In this document: piece after piece, positions 20,706 to 33,962 of the stretch
How the letters are laid out: every line of letters begins with the position of its first letter
Numbering within the stretch: the first letter of the stretch is position 1
Assembly (NCBI GenBank): GCA_964017125.1
Contig: OZ024912.1
Coordinates: 64,896,390-64,960,389 of the forward strand
Reading direction: 5' to 3'
From: Flabesymbios commensalis
Taxonomy: Eukaryota; Annelida; Polychaeta; Terebellida; Flabelligeridae
Length of the DNA stretch: 64,000 nucleotides
Translations under genes and position numbers: made by a program
Notes under the pieces: generated by a model
Told to the model about the DNA's origin: nothing
Database searches by the model: none
Seen by the model: only the letters and a program-made list of their open reading frames with translations

Positions 20706-22040
20706 TATTTTGTAAAGATATAAAATTAGATTTCGATACATGACTGAGACAAATTCTAGGTGTGAATACGGCTACTGTTGATAACACCTTAGGTCCAGCG
20801 TGGTGGAGGGAATATGTGTGTGAAAAATTCCAGAGGCGCCATGGAAACAATGCCTGACCAAATGTATGTGAATGTTAATGAGCTGAGTTTATCGGATGTT
20901 GTGCGTGTTGCATCTCGGGTAGGCGGGGTTGCACGGGGCCGCGTTGGCCACAATCAGCTAAACTACTGGAATCGGTGGCGCCAGCTAGTGGCGACAAACT
21001 TACCAACATATAATATTAAGACAAGACTGCTCCCTGAATTGGAAAATATCATTATATTTTGTGATTCATAACATGCAGTCCAAACGTTATTATATTTCAA
21101 AGACCAAATAAGACCGTTTATTCACATGTATGGAGGTGGACCTAACCCTATAAAAGCTCTGTGAGTCGAGGTAATAATTTGTCAATTCTAAAATCAGAAT
21201 TGTGTACAAAAAATATATTTTTTTAGAAAAATCTGGTGGAAAAATTCTTATAAAATCGCCTTACCCGAATAAAGTGTTTTACCGAATTGCACAAAAATCG
21301 GAAAAATATTTTCTTCCCAGTCACCGACAGTGGTGTAATTAAGAAAAAAAAAATTAAATTGGATATAATTTAAGGGATTAGACTATTTTGTCTAAATTTA
21401 GACGAGTCATAAAATTTGCTGTGAAATCCGCCATCTTGGAAATTTCCAGACCACATGGACTTCTGTCAGGATTAATGAATTTTTTCGCTGTTACAGCGAA
21501 AAACATGTGAACCTCTTGTTGTACAACATTTCTAAATAACCTATATAATGGCATTAAATGTACATTTGACCCTAAATCCTCACGTACATTGCAAAAATTA
21601 AGATTTCAATTTTTTGGTCCCCCAACAAAGTTTAAACATCCATCTTGTGAGTCAGTTTGCGATTGACGGACAATTAGCAGTTCGAATCTGTAGCTTGATC
21701 TGTCGAAAAGTTAGTTGTGTATACCTATTGGCCATCATAGGGTCGCCAATATTGGGTTGGTGAGCCCCCAAGTAGGTTGCGTGCTCACTCACATCGGTAG
21801 TCACCAATATTGGGTAGTATGGCGGGCATGAACCGCCAGCATGCAACCTCAATTTTCAAAGTCCAGTCGGATCTGCGGTAAGGGATAAAATACTCAGAGT
21901 AACTCCATGTAATTCATTCTTCGGTTATTGTAGTCAATCCAACAATTCAATACGCTGTGCACTCGCTGGAAAAGTAATGATTGTTTTAGAAGATGATTCA
22001 AATCGGGTATGGTTTTGTACAAAAAGGAATTTTGTCCCAG
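20706..22040. other. No feature recognised
   Basis: AT-rich sequence without a gene, RNA or clear repeat structure. The 85-codon ORF at 20814-21071 has no recognisable domain. Between 21735 and 21810 the phrase CCAATATTGGGT occurs twice. Confidence 0.4.
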
Positions 22041-22224
22041 CGTGGTAATAATAATAATAATAATAATAATAACAATAAACTTTATTTATAGGGGGTAGAC
22101 CTTTTAGTACATCGTGCTAATTTGCAATGGGCACTCTTTGTACACATGAGCAATAGTAGGCCTACAATGATTTAAATATGTACAAAACTAATGGTAAAAT
22201 ATAATACAGGATATACACTTTAAT

Positions 22225-22783
<559 letters not shown>

Positions 22784-22785
<2 letters not shown>

Positions 22786-22914
22786 AAAAAAAGAAGAAGA
22801 AGAAGAAGAAAAAAAAGAAGAAGAAGAAGAAGAAGAAGAAGAAGAAGAAAAAGAAGAAGAAGAAGAAGAAGAAAGAAGAATAAAGAAGAATGAAGAAGAA
22901 TAAAGAAGAATAAA
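22784..22914. repeat. (GAA)n microsatellite, about 130 bp
   Basis: Purine-only GAA/GAAA repeats with a few interruptions. A polypurine tract of this length can form triplex DNA. The ORFs here are artefacts. Confidence 0.97.
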
Positions 22915-23052
22915 AGCAATATAAAATTATACATGCAAGTGAAAAATAAAGGATATTCTTCTTGTCCAAGTAGGCTGAGTTCAAGAAAAAAACACGTTTT
23001 TTTAATTCTTATCATATGTGCCAAAATGTGCCCATATACATTTATACACATA

Positions 23053-23160
23053 CCCAGCGAATACAAGGCACCGACACAACGCTGGCTAAATGTTGGGCCG
23101 ACGTCGTAGACAGCGGGCCAACACTGAACCAACATCAGGCCAACGCCCCGTGCCTGCAGG
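23053..23160. repeat. About 108-bp palindromic repeat (GTCGTAGAC family)
   Basis: The ends CCCAGCGAATACAAGGCACC and GGCCAACGCCCCGTGCCTGC form a rough inverted repeat around GGGCCGACGTCGTAGACAGC. The same family occurs near 27510, 38640, 39554, 42080, 43240, 48110, 63108 and 63844. Confidence 0.6.
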
Positions 23161-24358
23161 ATTTATAATATACGTCATGTACACATACATAGCAATCAGG
23201 GGTATTACATTCTAAATTAAAATAAGTCAAAACAAAGTTTTTGGCGTACATTGACATGCTTTTGATGCTGAGGGTGGTCAATTTTGCTATGTTATTCATT
23301 GTACAGTTGTTTATGGTTTCCGGTATACAGAAAAGTAATGATTGTTTTGCAAAATCATGTTTAAGGCTACATTTGAATAGATTTTGATTCCTGGTGTTTT
23401 GTGCGTGATTATTTGCTTTATTAGAAAGATTTTGAAAGTACAGAGGTAAGTTATTTTTTAGATATTTGTAATATAATTTCAACTGTTTTATTTTGAATGT
23501 GTCTTCAGTTTTTAAAAGCGCAAGTTTTTAAAAATTGGATCACAGTGTGGAAATATTTTGCTAAACGTTATGATTCGGAGACATTTTTTGGAGTTTTGTG
23601 ATTCAAAATGGATTATGTCCCCAAACTAGCAAAGAATAATTTATATGTGGCAATAAAAGGGAATCGTAGAGTAAAAGTAGAACATTTATTGGTACATTGT
23701 GTCTTAGTCTTGTCAATATCCCAGTTACTCTTGATATTTTTAATGGTATGTGGTTGTTCCAGTTTAAATTTTTATTGATTATTAATCTGAGAAAATTAAA
23801 ATTATTGACACAATCGATTTTGTTTTCATTTATTATTATTTCTGGTTCTATTATTTTTTCTGTGGCTGATAAAAAAATATGCTTTTTGATATAGGTACAT
23901 TTAGAGATAATTTGTTAACTTTGAACCAGCTAGATATTTTACATAATTCTCTGTTTATTAAATTATTATTTATGCCTTTCTTTGTTAATAAAGTTGTATC
24001 ATCAGCAAAGATAATAAACTTGAACAGTTTACTTGAATTGTAGAGATAGTTCACATTATATCAGAAACAACAATGGACCGAGTATTAAACCCTGTGGTAC
24101 ACCAGTAGAAATTTTTTGATGGTCTGAATTAACATTAGTAAAGTTTAGATATTCCGTTCTATTGTCTAGGTAATTTTTTATCAATCCAGTCGAGTTTTTG
24201 AATAATCCGTAGTGTTTTAATTCATGTAGTGAAATATTGTGGTTCAGAGTGTCAAAAGCTTTTGAAAAGTCTAAGAATATGCCAATAGGGGTATCACCAT
24301 TATCGATAAAGGATAAAATCCTGTCTACAAGTTCTAAAGATGCCATTTCAGTGGAATG

Positions 24359-24957
24359 GTACGGTGGCCCACAGGTGCCACCAACATTAATGCAAGTTCA
24401 AAAACATTTATGCATCTTCAGAAACATTATGGCAAGTGCAGAAATATTAATGCAAGCTCAGAAACATTATTGCAAGTTCAGAAACATTAATGCAAGTTCA
24501 GAAACATTGATGCAAGTTCAGAAAACATTTATGCAAGTACGATTGAAAACATTTATGCATGTTCAGAAAACATTTATGCAAGTACGATTGAAAACATTTA
24601 TGCATGTTCAATAAACTGAACTTGCATAAATGTTTCCAAGCGTACTTGCATATTTTTTTTCAATCGTAGTTGCATAAATGTTTTCTGAACTTGCATAAAT
24701 GTTTTCTGAACATACATAAATATTTTCAATCGTACTTGCATAAATGTTTTCTGAACATGCATAAATGTTTTCAATCGTACTTGCATAAATGTTTTCTGAA
24801 CTTGCATTAATGTTTCTGAACTTGCATTAATGTTTCTGAACTTACATTAATGTTTCTGAACTTGCATTAATATTTCTGAACTTGCATTAATGTTTCTGAA
24901 GATGCATAAATGTTTTTGAACTTGCATTAATGTTGGTGGCACCTGTGGGCCACCGTA
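24359..24957. mobile_element. Foldback element of 20-bp iterations, inserted in LINE RT
   Basis: 599 bp and almost fully palindromic around 24610. It starts TACGGTGGCCCACAGGTGCC and ends with its complement. The arms are arrays of a unit of about 20 bp (TGCAAGTTCAGAAACATTAA). GAATG flanks both ends (24354-24358, 24958-24962), and the intact LINE at about 50,860 shows a single site, so this is a target duplication. Non-coding; the Met-Gln-Val ORFs are repeat artefacts. Confidence 0.9.
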
Positions 24958-26699
24958 GAATGTCCTTCACGGAATCCATATTGACCTTTGAAGAACAGGT
25001 TTGAGTTTTCAAAATAAGCATATAATTGTTGGTATATAACTTTTTCAAATATCTGGGAAAAGAGAAATAGGTCTATAATTAGTCAATAGGGTGGGACCTC
25101 CTTTTTTAAATAAAGGTATAGCTTTTGCAAATTTAAGTTTGTCTGGGAAAACACCAGTTTCCAACATTTGATTAATAAGAATGGTTAATGGTTTAAGTAA
25201 AATATTGATTATAGATGTCATAATAATGTTAGATATTCCATCTATTCCGCAATTTTTTTTGTTCAAATAAAATGAACAAAAAAAATGTTCAAATAAAATG
25301 TTCTAATATCAATTCAATTTTATTGACGATTTTAATATTCTATTGTAATTTTAAAGATTTGTTTTGAGGGTAGTATAATGTAGTGAATTTTTAGGAGTTA
25401 CTCTCAATAACTTGTATAGCCTATTTTTTAAATTAATAGATTTAATTATGCTTCGGGTGCCCCAGGGCGTTTTCTTGTTCTTCTACTTATTACATTTTAT
25501 TGTTTTATTTTCTTTTAATAAATTAAAATATGTTGTAACTTTGTATAGTTATTAAGATTACCGCCCAAGCTAATATCAATTTTATCTATCAGGTCACAGG
25601 ATTCAAGTTCATTTCCTAAATTAATAAGAGCTTCCGGAGAATGTTTGCTTATAGTTATAAACTTAAGGGGCGAATCGTGTAGAGGTTTGAAATCAAATGA
25701 TGTGAAATATGGTTGGTGGTCCAAAAACTTATCTATAAGAATTCCAGGTGAGGATTTCAAAGAAATTTCCGAAAATGTACAGAAAAAGTTATCAATTTGG
25801 GTACCGGGACCTGTTCTGTCTGTAAATCTGGTGGGTAAAGTGATTTCTGAAAAAAAACATGTGTAGTTATTGTATTAAAAAAATTTGAAGCTGTATCTTT
25901 GTTCTTACCAAGGATAACTTTTTCGGATAGGGTAGGATTTGATATATCAATTACTTGAGATTCCCATAAAGTTGAAAGCTCAGGTAGGCCCCCTATATCA
26001 ATAGTTTTAGAAGTAAAGTTTACATTGAAATATATAATAAGTCTTCCTTTCTGGCTACATGTTTTACCTTTAGAAATACAATTATAACCATTTCAGTTGA
26101 AAAGTGAACTGTCATCCTCCTCACTTAACCAGGTTTCTTGAACACATATTGCACTTATAGGGGGATGACAGGATAGGCCTACAGATAACTCATTAATATC
26201 AATTTGGTCAATTTTTGACCGAATACTGGCTGTATTAAAACTTAGAACAGTGAATGAATTTACTTTGTCCTCCAAAAAAAGAAGAAAATGATTTAGTATC
26301 ACAATAGGAAGAGTGCTTAAGAGAACTTGACAAATCTTCACCCTCCACCATATCAGTAGTAAGTGAATATTCGTTGTTTAAAATATTATTCAGCGAATTT
26401 TTATCAAATCCGTCAATTGTTTCTATGTCATTATCATGATTATCCATAATATAACCGGTATAAAAAATACAATACAATATTGTTGAAAATACATATGTAG
26501 CAATAGGCCTATATTAATAAATACACCATTTGACGTGTGGCAAGTGACCCACCATATGTGATACTATAGTCCACAGAATACTTATAATATATTTTGAAAC
26601 AAAATAATTTAACCTTGCCGTAGACAATAAAACCTGCAATATACAATATATAAGATAATGGATAAGAATATGCGCTCCTTGGAGATTGTATTACGAATC

Positions 26700-27250
26700 C
26701 ACAACATCGAACGTCCTTTACTTTGTCCTTTAAAAAAGAAGAAAATGATTTAGTATCATATAGTAGGAAGAGTGTTTAAGAGAACTTGACAAATCTTCAC
26801 CCTCCATCATATTAGTAGAAGGTGAATATTTGTTGTTAAAAATATTATTTAGCGAATTTTTATCAAGTCTGCCAATTGTTTCTAATATGTCATTATCATG
26901 ATTGTCCATAATATAACCGGTATGAAAAATACAATAGAATATTGTTAAAAATACATAGGCTATGTAGCAATTTATTAATAAATACACCATTTGACGCGTG
27001 GCAAGTGACCCACCATGTGATACTATATATATATATACAGAATACTTATAATATATTTTGAAACAGAAAAATTTAACCCTGCCATAGACAATAAAACCTG
27101 CAATATACAATATATAAGATAATGGATAAGAATAGGCCTATATGCGCTCCTTGGAGCTTGTAGTACAAATGCACAACATCGAACGCGAAAAACTATGGCG
27201 GTATAAAACAGTCTAATCAATGAACTTTGTATTGGATATAAAGTCCTAAT
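26700..27250 (-). repeat. Second, tandem copy of the LINE 5' region
   Basis: The start of the LINE protein (GYIMDNHDND, GEDLSSSLKHSSY) and its upstream sequence occur twice in direct order, at about 26235-26705 and 26730-27190, with an offset near 475 bp. Shared upstream text includes CAATAAAACCTGCAATATAC and GCGCTCCTTGGAG. It may be a local duplication or a tandem 5' promoter unit as known in some LINEs. Confidence 0.8.
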
Positions 27251-27273
27251 CAAGATAATCAGATGCGATGATT

Positions 27274-28421
27274 TAAAGGTGCATAACTGTTTTGTTTATT
27301 TCGATAAAAATAACTTAAAAAGTACAAAACAATCATTCATATTGTCTTAAAGGCCTTATAAATGCACTAAAACTGGGTAAATGTAGCAGAATTAGGTCAC
27401 CATGCGATACACCATCAAGTATTATGAAGTAGTGAATCGGTTTGTGAACAATACGTATGTAATCGTAGTAAGGTTATGGGCCAATATAATGTTACATTGG
27501 CCAACACCAAACCGCCTTAATAATAGCAAACACCAGACGTTGAGCTGAATCAGCATAATGTTGGGCCAGTACCGCAGACGATGGGCCGGCATTAGTCTGC
27601 CATTGGATCAATGCCTCGTGTTAGACTAGGTCAAAAAACTGTTGGAAATCGGTAACAGTAAAGTCTGATGTTTTAAATATTATTTTATTTTACCGCATAT
27701 CGCGATTTATATCACTGTATGTGATGATTTACGATAAAATAAAATAAAGTCTGATATTGTCTAGTAGCATTTTGACTATATTTTGAAATGCCCATGAGAT
27801 ACCGAATAAAAAAATGCAAATGTTTTTCAAGAAAATCACGAAAATCAAAAGAGCGAAAAAGATGATTTACATCACTGAATTAACGACAACAATTCCGCGA
27901 CAATTTCCCACGGACTGGCGAGAGCGTCTTAATGGTGGGCCAAAGGCTCAAATGCTGGCCCACACTTGAAAGCACCAAACAAAAATATAGTCCTATTTTT
28001 CTAGTGAGCGACATTTTCCATACTGGTACCGAAATTAAACATGACATTATATGCGTATATCACCCATATCACACAAAGTAATAACTCTTAGATATGTCTA
28101 AATGACATGAGATAATACACTTTTTACTGTGAAATGTATCTATGATCACTTAAAAAATAAGAATAGAATTAAAAGTCTTCCAATTTTTTTTCAATGATGA
28201 TCGGTATCTGCCACTTGGTACTTTTAATGTCCTGATTATACAAACAGAGTGTCTTACTCCGCTGTGATCAGGTCTGTTTTGGTGGGGCAACAATATTTCA
28301 AAATAACAAACTTAAATCCTTAATAACTCAGTAACCGGGGGAGTAAAATAAAAAATAAAACACCATTCTCCATGGATTACTATTTTGAATAAAATAAACA
28401 AAACAGTTATGCAGCTTTAAA
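27274..28421. mobile_element. TIR element of about 1.15 kb (TTTAAAGxTGCATAACTG ends)
   Basis: The left end TTTAAAGGTGCATAACTGTT and right end AACAGTTATGCAGCTTTAAA are inverted over about 27 bp. A GTCGTAGAC-family palindrome (27510-27640) lies inside. No transposase is visible, so non-autonomous; superfamily unclear. Confidence 0.7.
27510..27640. repeat. GTCGTAGAC-family palindromic repeat
   Basis: Shows AGCAAACACCAGACGTTGAG, ATGTTGGGCCAGTACCGCAG and ATCAATGCCTCGTGTT in the order expected for this family. Diverged copy nested in the TIR element at 27274-28421. Confidence 0.5.
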
Positions 28422-29060
28422 TACAAGTGTGAAAATGTCGAAGCCAGTCAAATGTACCAATATTACACAATTATTTGAAAAAATAACGTGTATGAACAAG
28501 CAAGAGAACAAAAGTGCAGAAAAAAAAGAAGAGTAGATCTACCGGTACTAAAAACATAATGTCTGTGAAGAACTCATAAAATTGAATGATTTTTTTACTC
28601 CCACCACAAGTTCTTTCGTCTTCTGGGAGTATACAAAATGAGGACTAGATCTATTTAATTTTAACTTGGGTAGGCTACGTGGCGAGGTTATCAAACGGTG
28701 ACGAGATTAATACTATCTGACTATGGCGAGGTTACATTGTGCAAAGCATTCTGACCTCGGAGATTATAGAGAGCGGAGTTGACCTGAGCGACATCTATGT
28801 GTGGAGAATGTGTGCAAAGTTATCTGTAAACTAATTGGTATTCGAGTACACACAAGCCCTGACCCAATTCTGTCAAGGTACAAGTATCCCGGATGTAGAT
28901 TGAAGTGACATGGCGAACCAGGTAAACATAACTCTGAGAACACTGGATAACCAGTGACATTGTTGTGGTAGATTAAATAAAACGAGACATAATAATTATT
29001 ATCTCTATGTGACGTTTTCGTCTGTCACTGCTCTTTAGATTTCATTGATATATGAATACA
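28422..29060. other. No feature recognised
   Basis: AT-rich unique sequence. No coding, RNA or repeat signal that I can support. Confidence 0.4.
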
Positions 29061-29654
29061 ACTTTATACAGGACGGTTCGCCACAGCCTCACACAGTCAC
29101 AGTGACAGGCACAGTCCCCCGGCCCGGGCCCAGGCCAGAGTCTGCAGAGACTGAGTCTGAGTCTGAGACTGTGAGAGTGAGAGACAGCTCGCCACTGCCT
29201 GGCACTGGCACTGCCACTGCCAGGCACCACACCTGTTTCCGTTGCTAGATGTAGCTATTATAATTATATAGACAAGTTGGGAATCTCACATTTTGGACAG
29301 TGATGTGTACCGAACTGCCTGATGGCGGCCAGTAATGCTTATAGTGTCTAAGACTAAGTGTGAAGGGAAGTTGGTACACAAAGACATCGGCGTGAGATTC
29401 CGAGCTTTCTATATACGGAGTGGCTATTCGTACGGGAAAGTTATAATGAGAGTCAATGGGAGCCCGTCATTTCGTCAACGAGGCTGCCCATAGAGTTACA
29501 TTATGAAGAATCACGTACGATTAGCCACTGCCTTCTATATAGGCTATATCTATGTCATGATATCGACAGCGTAAACAAGCAAGCTTTGCCAGGCACTGGC
29601 ACTGTCCCTGACACTGTCAGTGTCAGGGCACACTCCAGTCCACAGCACAGTTTG

Positions 29655-30910
29655 ATAACCGGACGACTCGGACCCTATACCAACTCGGACCCTAGACCAA
29701 CTCAGACACTACCAACTCGGACTCTATGCCAGAACAACTCGGACCCTATACCAACTCGGACCCCATGATTATATAACCAACTCGGACACTACTCGGACCC
29801 AGCTGATAAGCTCTATGTAGACTATAGGCAGGTATTTAGTTAAGTAAACAACTCATAAAATAAAGTCAAACATCCTGCAACAGACCAGATCGATGATCTG
29901 AGCCAAGTTGCTTCGACATAGTCCAATAACACATCATAGGTGGTTGTTCCAAGGGCACTTTGTTGTTTTTGTTTATTTTTTGGTGGAACATATATCAGTT
30001 TTAAACATATTAAAGTTAAATTAGCAAGATTAAATTACAAGCTGTGATTTATAGCGTTAGGCGTCCGCGTGAACATAGCTGGACGGCTCACTACAAACAT
30101 GACAAGTGAAAAAAGTGATATATTTTTGTTTTGTGGTTGTCATTTTGTTATTTATTATAAGATATTATATAACAACAAATATAAACATACTAGTTATTAA
30201 AAAAGTATATAAATCTCGTCTTTAGCATGGGGAGGATTAATTGTGCTTTCCAGTATATCACACCTCACTAGTGGACAGGACATGTCATCACTCTGTTGAG
30301 TTGTTACTCTGCTACTGTTGAAGCTATAGTATAATTGCGTTTTATATGGTGTTTTATCTACTGTTGAAGCTAATTGCGTTTTACATGGTGTTTTGTCTAC
30401 TGTTGAAGCTAATAGCATTTTATATGCCGTTTTATCAACTGTTGTAGTTAATTGCATCTTATATCGTGTTTTAATAAAAATGACTTTTTAAATAGAAGTT
30501 CATCAAAGACTCACAACACATCAAAGCTGTTGACATTTCACGAGCAGCTCTAGCTGTGAGTTCACAGTTAGCCCACTGGATATATTTTATTATTTGTCCT
30601 TGAATATGAGCCGTAGGGGCCTATTGTTAAAAGTTTTTTTTGTTAATATACCTACTAGGCAGTGGTCGCTTGTTTGTTTTGATGTGACAGACTTTCTTTG
30701 CTTAAAAAATCATTTTAATTGAAAATGCAAATAAAATACATTTATAGTTATTTTTTGTAGGGTCCGAGTTGGTTTGAGACGTGTCGGACCCTATGCATGC
30801 CAACTCGGACACTATTCTACCATTACCAAGTCGTACACTGCCGTGAACCAATTCGGACACTGTTTGTAGCAGGGTCTGAGTTGGTTAGGGTCTGAGTTGA
30901 CCCGGAACCC
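29655..30910. repeat. Foldback with minisatellite arms (CCAACTCGGACCCTA)
   Basis: The left arm (29655-29815) iterates ACCAACTCGGACCCTATACC. The right arm (30760-30905) iterates the complement GGGTCCGAGTTGG mixed with forward units. Between them lies about 950 bp with a short repeat of GTTGAAGCTAATTGCGTTTT (30310-30460). No coding capacity. It resembles a Foldback-type transposon with iterated ends. Confidence 0.65.
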
Positions 30911-30918
30911 ACAGTTTT

Positions 30919-31650
30919 GGACGGTTCGCCACAGCAGGCACAGGCCCAGCTTTGTTTGGTCCTTTGGACGCTTCACCACATCACAGCTGAGGACGGTTCA
31001 CCAATAGACCTATGGTCAAGAAAGTTTCGCCACAAGGGAGAGAACTTACAATAATTATATAACATGATTAAAATGTTATTTATTTAAAATGGTCGGATTA
31101 AAATGATTAAAATGTTGATTATTTAAAATGGTTGGGAGTTAGAAGTGATGTAGGTCACCAAAAAATTAATTATTTTTGCAAATAGAAACGATTATAAACG
31201 GGCGGCTCGCCACAAGTGAAATGACAACAGAGACAACATGTGTAATTTAAATTTAAAAATGGTTAATAACGTGTTACTTTATTATGATAAAAAAAAAAAT
31301 TATACATTAAAAATACATGTATAAAATTTATAAATACACAGTACAAATATATGCAATAAAGTGTTCATATACATTGATACAAATGTACATTTATATCGCT
31401 TTAGACCTAATATATATTTTTTGTTTGATTTGTTATTATCATTATTATCATTCATTTATGCATAAAAATACATACAATAATTATAAAAGAAAAAAATACA
31501 TACAAATAAATGTCCAGTTGCGGTGAATCATTTTTGCCTTGTTTTGAACTGTCCTCAGCTATGCTGTGGTGAACCGTCCAAAGCTGTGGCGAACAGTCCA
31601 AAACTGTGGTGAATCGTCCTGTGGCGAACCATCCCTGTGGCGAACCCTCC
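30919..31650. repeat. Foldback with iterated GGACGGTTCGCCACAG ends
   Basis: The left end has GGACGGTTCGCCACAGCAGG and weaker repeats to 31040. The right end (31560-31650) has at least four complementary units (CTGTGGCGAACCxTCC). An isolated left-end copy lies at 29070. AT-rich interior, no coding region. Confidence 0.7.
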
Positions 31651-31705
31651 TGATACCCAATATAGGTCTATAGTTAAAGTCTGTGACTCTGTCCAACATC
31701 ATGAA

Positions 31706-32632
31706 CAGTTGGGGGCCGACCACAGATTAAAGTACTTACTTCCTTTGAACTTGAAGTACGTACTTCCATTGAGGTGTGCCGTATGTCGATCGAAGTACGC
31801 CTACAGCTTCATTTTGGCTTGATAGGGCACTCACTTTTTGTGTCCCCATTCATTTGTAACACATTATTTCATTGGTCCAATAGTCAGTCTGTCCAATGAT
31901 AAGCAGGCTACTAAATTTACAGAAGTTCTGACTTTGCTAGAGGCCATGCTTTCAACTGTGAAGCTGAGAGTGCAACAATAGGTAAACATTTATCAATTTG
32001 AAGTAGATAATATCTATTGCCAACTAAAAGAAATAATGGACATTAGAAAAGATAGTTTGAAATATTAAATCACCATTTTATAGAGCAGTCCTATGTCTGG
32101 AAAATTAGGAATGTGCTTTTAAAGTTCTGCTATAGAGTCACATGCCCCATGGTCTGTACTTCCATTGAAGTATGTACTTCCTTTAAAGTACACCCTGTAC
32201 TTCAATCAAAGTACGCCCTCTGTGGTACAGATATAAAGTTAAATATATAATTTCCCAAACATGAAAAACAGTTTTGATAAAATACATGTTGTACAATGAA
32301 ATTTCGTCTTTCAACTAAACTATTTCTGGTAGCTGTCAAATGTTCAACAGTTCCAGGACAAAGGGATGAAAAAAATTCAGCCTGTTGCAAAAGTCTTGGC
32401 TTTTTTCAGGGAGTTCCCCTTATGAATAATTTATTAGCTTGATTATCAATTTTCAGAAATAAACCATTCAACCAATAACATCTAAGTTGCAAAGGAGTAA
32501 TAAAATAACAAAGGAGAGTACCCATCTGTAAAAGTGAAGCTCAGGGTGTACTTATATCATACGGACATACCTCAATCTAAGTACGTACTTCAAAGGAAGT
32601 ACGTACTTTAATCTGCGGTCAGCCCCCACCTG
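31706..32632. mobile_element. hAT-like TIR element with AAGTACGTACTT iterations
   Basis: The ends CAGTTGGGGGCCGACCACAG and CTGCGGTCAGCCCCCACCTG are inverted and start with CAG as in many hAT elements. The TIR reaches about 45 bp. The palindrome AAGTACGTACTT and variants recur at both ends and near 32160-32215. A clean 8-bp target duplication was not found. No transposase. Confidence 0.7.
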
Positions 32633-32639
32633 ATGAGCA

Positions 32640-33000
32640 TGTCCAACCATCGGCAGTTTCAGAAGAACTCAAGATTCTTGAAATATTTGACCACATTCCA
32701 CAGTTTTCACTGAGCAAGAAAAATACTGTGCTGGATCAAAAACTGAGCTAAATTAAAAAACGTTTAAAAGATGGCGCCTCAATGTGGCAAACATTCATAG
32801 GATAATGGGGGTAACAGAATCCAAAACATCACCCAGACACTTGAACTTTTTGAAGCAGCTGAGCCTGAAGTAAGAAAACTACACTCTATACAGAGATGAT
32901 GCCGCCAAGAAAGAGATGTTCACCAACTAAGCTGAGGCAATTGGAAAGATTCCTCCGATAAAAACAGCTCTACAAGAAAACACTTTACAATATGAACCGT
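32640..33000 (+). other. Coding-looking but unassigned degraded stretch
   Basis: Short open segments in shifting frames have a codon-like composition (for example EELKILEIFDHIPQFSLSKK at about 32663). No family is recognised and stops break it within about 100 bp. It may be a remnant of a transposase or host gene. Confidence 0.25.
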
Positions 33001-33958
33001 ATAGTAGGGGGGGGGCAGGGTATGCTGGCAATCTGCGCGAAGATACGTAGAGGTATTTTAAGGCTATATCTCATCCTAACTAGTATTTTATAAATAAGGT
33101 AAGATGGGATAATATTCACATATCAGGTTATAAAATGTTCAGTGAACCCCTAAGATGTAATCATGGTATTGATGTGAAAAATTTCATACTTTTATTGTGT
33201 TTATGAATTTTTGCACAATCCTTTTGATCTCTGAGCTTAACAGCTCTACTATCAAGCTAAAATCATAAAAAAATCAGTAATATTTTTATTTTGGTTTCTT
33301 TATATGGCCATAAGATGTGAACATATTCATAGACTAGACTTGCGAAAGTCTTTTTAATTTGTTGGCCACTGTGGCAACGTAGCAAGTGTGCCGAAAGCCC
33401 CATTTATCAGTTATTCGCGGATTTCTTATTGTGGACATGTATGTCCGAAATTAAATTGTGTCTTTATTTCTCGCTTAACTGGCAAATGCACAACACAAGA
33501 ATTAAAAAAAATTATGCAACTCTAGTCTATGGACATGTTGACATATTATAGACAAGACAAGATAAATTTAATATGTTTTTTTGACTTTCAGATCAAACTA
33601 ATTCCCGAATCATGTGAATGAAATGTATTCAAATTATTATTCATGTTTATCTATTTAGGTGTAAAACTTTGTAATTTTAATGTTGGACCACACACCATGA
33701 TAGGTCCCACTCTATAGCCTCAGGTGTAATACATCACAACACACACAGCAGTGCACACTATACACATCAAACTATACACATTACACCAAATACAGAACAC
33801 CACACATATTTGAAAATGTAAAAAACAGACAATTACACATATTCACGACTATCCCTTCAAATACTAGGCCCCCCTTCTCTACCGCGGCCCACAACTTCTA
33901 GTGGGTAACAATTTCTTGTATTTGTTTAATTTGAGATCAAACATTTGCAGATCTTAGT
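33001..33958. other. No feature recognised
   Basis: AT-rich, with a CA-rich stretch (33725-33840). No gene or RNA seen. Confidence 0.4.
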
Positions 33959-33962
33959 TTAA

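Noticed and set aside
24237-24807. ORFs with MQVQKTFMQVRLKTF-type repeats on both strands
   Set aside because: They are reading frames through the 20-bp iterations of the foldback element and appear on both strands alike.
29042-29248. GC-rich Ser/Arg/Pro ORFs on both strands
   Set aside because: Low-complexity (CAGTCT/CTGGCACTG-type) sequence gives open frames in both directions; not coding.
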